NCBI RefSeq assembly: GCF_025642975.1
Contig: NZ_JANZKJ010000013.1
Location: forward strand, 89,593 to 153,592
Direction of reading: 5' to 3'
Length of the DNA: 64,000 nt
DNA from: Pseudomonas sp. RIT-PI-S
GTDB lineage: Bacteria; Pseudomonadota; Gammaproteobacteria; Pseudomonadales; Pseudomonadaceae
Shown here: piece by piece, positions 62,176-64,000 of the stretch
How the letters are laid out: each line of letters starts with the position of its first letter
How positions within the stretch are numbered: position 1 is the first letter of the stretch
The notes under the pieces: model-generated
What the model was told of the DNA's origin: nothing
What the model saw: the letters and a program-made list of their open reading frames with translations, nothing else
Databases searched by the model: none
Made by a program: the position numbers and the translations under genes

Positions 62176-62202
62176 AAAAAACCCCGGCATGCACTGCCGG
62201 GG
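62176..62202 (-). terminator. intrinsic terminator of the TonB receptor gene
   Basis: On the minus strand CCCCGGCA-GTGCA-TGCCGGGG is followed by TTTTTT. It lies 53 bp after the receptor stop and 45 bp before the yejA start. Confidence 0.85.
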
Positions 62203-62254
62203 GTGCGATTCGCAGGCAATCGAACGGGCCGGAGCGTTGCCCGTCGACGGTGGC

Positions 62255-64000
62255 TCAGAAGTGGTACGTCGCCCTGGCGAACAGTGTCCGGCCCAGGGGG
62301 TCGGTGTAGCGTGGGTCGTAGCCGCTCTGGAAGGTGTAGTTCTGGTTGGAGAATGGCGGGTCGCGGTCGAGGATGTTCTTCACGCCCACATCCACGTCCA
62401 GCACCTTGCTGAAGGTGTAACCAGCGGCCAGGTCCCAGAGCATGTAGGACGCAACGCGATCGTTAGTGGTGCGGTCGTAGTCGTTGTAGCCGGAGGTGAA
62501 GCGGTTGGTGATCGAGGCGCGCGCCGGGCCGTAGGTCCAGGATCCGGTGATGTTGTGCTTCCAGCGCGCGGCCACGCCGTAGCCTTGGAAGTCCCCTACG
62601 CGGTCGATGTATGCCCCGCCGATGGTCTGCTGGTAGTCGTAGCGGGTGACGTAGGTGCCTTGCAGGTCCAGGCCGAACTGGCCGAAGCCGGTCTGCGGGA
62701 AGCGGTAGTTCAGGCTTACGTCCACGCCGCTGGTCTTGAGCTTACCGAGGTTGGCAAGGCCCGTGATGATGTGGTCGATGGAGCCATCGGCCGCGCGCAC
62801 GATGCGGTCGGCGTACAGCTCGGGGTTGGCGAACACCTCGGATTCGGGGAACTCCTCGATCTGCCCGTTGATCTTGATCCACCAGAAGTCCAGGCCCATG
62901 GACAGGTTGCGCACAGGTTGATACACGAAGCCTGCGGTGACGTTGCGCGCGGTTTCAGGCTTGAGATCGCTATTGCCGCCGGTGTTGTTGAGGAACTGCT
63001 GGTTACAGTCCCGCCCACCATTGCCCCCTGGCTGCACCGTGCCGCCGGCGCACAGGCGCGGGTCGTTGTAGTTGCCTTGGGTGAAGGTGGTGTAGGTAGG
63101 GTTGTTCAGCTCATACAACGACGGGGCGCGGAAGCCTTCGCTGTAGGCACCCCGCATCACCAGTTCCTTGAACGGCTGGAAGCGGAACGAGTACTTGGGG
63201 TTGGTGGTGCTGCCAAAGTCGCTGTACTTGTCGTGGCGCACGGCGGCCGACAACTCCAGGCTGTCGAGCACCGGTACGTTGATCTCGGCGTATTCGGCGC
63301 TGATGCTGCGGTCGCCCGAGACCGAGCTGTTGGGGTCCACACCCAGGCTAGAGAGGTCGCCGGCGAAGTCCTCCACGGTTTCGTGGAATTTCTCCTTGCG
63401 GTACTCGCCGCCCAGGGCCAGGCCCACAGGGCCCGCGCCGAACCAGTCACCGATTTCCCGGGTGAGTTTGCCGTCCAGCGAACTGACCCGGCCGGTGGAA
63501 ACCGCATAGGTGCCGTGGTAGGTGTTGGCGTCGATATATTCCTGGCCGGCGGCGGTTTGCGCGCCGAACGGGTTGAGCAGCCCGCTCTCGAGGCCGGCGA
63601 TCATCGCCGCGTCGCTGACGTAGCCGCCAGTGACCTTGTTATATACCTGGTTCTGGTTGTAGCCGGCGCCCACGTTGTAGTCCCATCCGGCCACGGTGCC
63701 GTCGAAGGTGAGCTGGAAGCGCTGGCTGGTGTTCTGGTCTTTCGATTCGCGGTCGCCGGCCGCGGTTTCACGCCAGTTCACCCCCACCGGCTGGGTGGGG
63801 TCCAGGGTGAAATCGGTCGGCAGCGGGGTGATGCCGTTGCCTGGGTAGTATGGCGAGCTCGGCGACAGCGACAGCCCGGTCAAAGGCGCGGGTGCCACGC
63901 TGGTGATGTTGTTGTTGCGCGACCAGAAGTAATCGAGGCTGACGTTGTGGTCCTCGGCCAGCTTGCCAGTGGCCTTACCAAAGAACGAAGTGGCCTCGGT
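62255..64000 (-). CDS. TonB-dependent receptor, C-terminal part
   Basis: The frame is open from the right edge (64000) to the stop at 62255, about 581 residues, so the N-terminal part lies outside the window. The visible part is an outer-membrane beta-barrel with VRHDKYSDFGSTTNPKYSFRFQP, MRGAYSEGFRAPSLYELNNP, LKPETARNVTAGFVYQP and a C-terminal LFARATYHF. GFRAPSLYEL is the common TonB-receptor motif. Substrate is unknown. Position upstream of yejABEF suggests peptide or peptide-like ligands. Confidence 0.93.
   Translation of the reverse strand, partial: TEATSFFGKATGKLAEDHNVSLDYFWSRNNNITSVAPAPLTGLSLSPSSPYYPGNGITPLPTDFTLDPTQPVGVNWRETAAGDRESKDQNTSQRFQLTFDGTVAGWDYNVGAGYNQNQVYNKVTGGYVSDAAMIAGLESGLLNPFGAQTAAGQEYIDANTYHGTYAVSTGRVSSLDGKLTREIGDWFGAGPVGLALGGEYRKEKFHETVEDFAGDLSSLGVDPNSSVSGDRSISAEYAEINVPVLDSLELSAAVRHDKYSDFGSTTNPKYSFRFQPFKELVMRGAYSEGFRAPSLYELNNPTYTTFTQGNYNDPRLCAGGTVQPGGNGGRDCNQQFLNNTGGNSDLKPETARNVTAGFVYQPVRNLSMGLDFWWIKINGQIEEFPESEVFANPELYADRIVRAADGSIDHIITGLANLGKLKTSGVDVSLNYRFPQTGFGQFGLDLQGTYVTRYDYQQTIGGAYIDRVGDFQGYGVAARWKHNITGSWTYGPARASITNRFTSGYNDYDRTTNDRVASYMLWDLAAGYTFSKVLDVDVGVKNILDRDPPFSNQNYTFQSGYDPRYTDPLGRTLFARATYHF

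Noticed and set aside
1..64000. CRISPR array, prophage, insertion sequence or rRNA
   Set aside because: No regularly spaced direct repeats with unique spacers, no phage structural or transposase genes, and no rRNA sequence were recognised.

Overview
The window is a stretch of Pseudomonas chromosome. The evidence is high G+C codon use, gene orders typical of the genus (tilS-accA-dnaE-rnhB-lpxB-lpxA-fabZ-lpxD-skp-bamA-rseP-dxr-cdsA-uppS-frr-pyrH-tsf-rpsB; map-glnD-dapC; ndvB next to dapE), and protein sequences close to what I remember of P. aeruginosa, P. putida and P. fluorescens proteins. The species cannot be named from sequence reading alone.

Layout. From 1 to 19.4 kb almost everything is on the minus strand. 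It is one tightly packed housekeeping block read rpsB, tsf, pyrH, frr, uppS, cdsA, dxr, rseP, bamA, skp, lpxD, fabZ, lpxA, lpxB, rnhB, dnaE, accA and the first codons of tilS. Many junctions are 1-4 bp stop/start overlaps, and internal hairpin terminators separate rpsB from tsf, tsf from pyrH, rseP from bamA, and dnaE from accA. The block joins translation, nucleotide, isoprenoid and phospholipid supply, outer-membrane assembly and lipid A synthesis. From 19.7 to 43 kb lies a mostly plus-strand core region: map, glnD, dapC, (katB, minus), a Spx/ArsC-like protein, dapD, the csdA-csdE sulfur pair with tcdA, ndvB, dapE, rlmA, a cold-shock gene, plsB, two paralogous YbaY/YscW-type proteins, a DUF4197 protein, rsmJ, a protein with an internal duplication, a CWC protein, rsuA and a tRNA-Gly(CCC).

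From 43.2 to 49.1 kb, directly after the tRNA, sits an accessory catabolic cluster: a SnoaL-like protein, a FadR-type GntR regulator, a GlcG/HbpS-like protein, an aromatic-acid-type MFS importer, an SphA/MetA-type outer-membrane protein, a cupin and an HpcH/HpaI aldolase. Three promoters in it carry the same 13-bp palindrome GTCACCTWGTGAC just downstream of, or overlapping, the -10 region. I read this as one local regulon controlled by the GntR protein. The substrate is unknown, and this is the best candidate here for an undescribed system.

From 49.3 kb to the end: a ribosome hibernation factor-like protein, a small unknown protein, a periplasmic glycerophosphodiesterase, a DUF4917 protein with SIR2-like motifs, a methyltransferase, the periplasmic beta-glucosidase BglX, a REP-like repeat pair flanked by direct repeats, and a YejABEF (NppABCD-type) oligopeptide ABC importer preceded by a TonB-dependent receptor that runs off the right edge.
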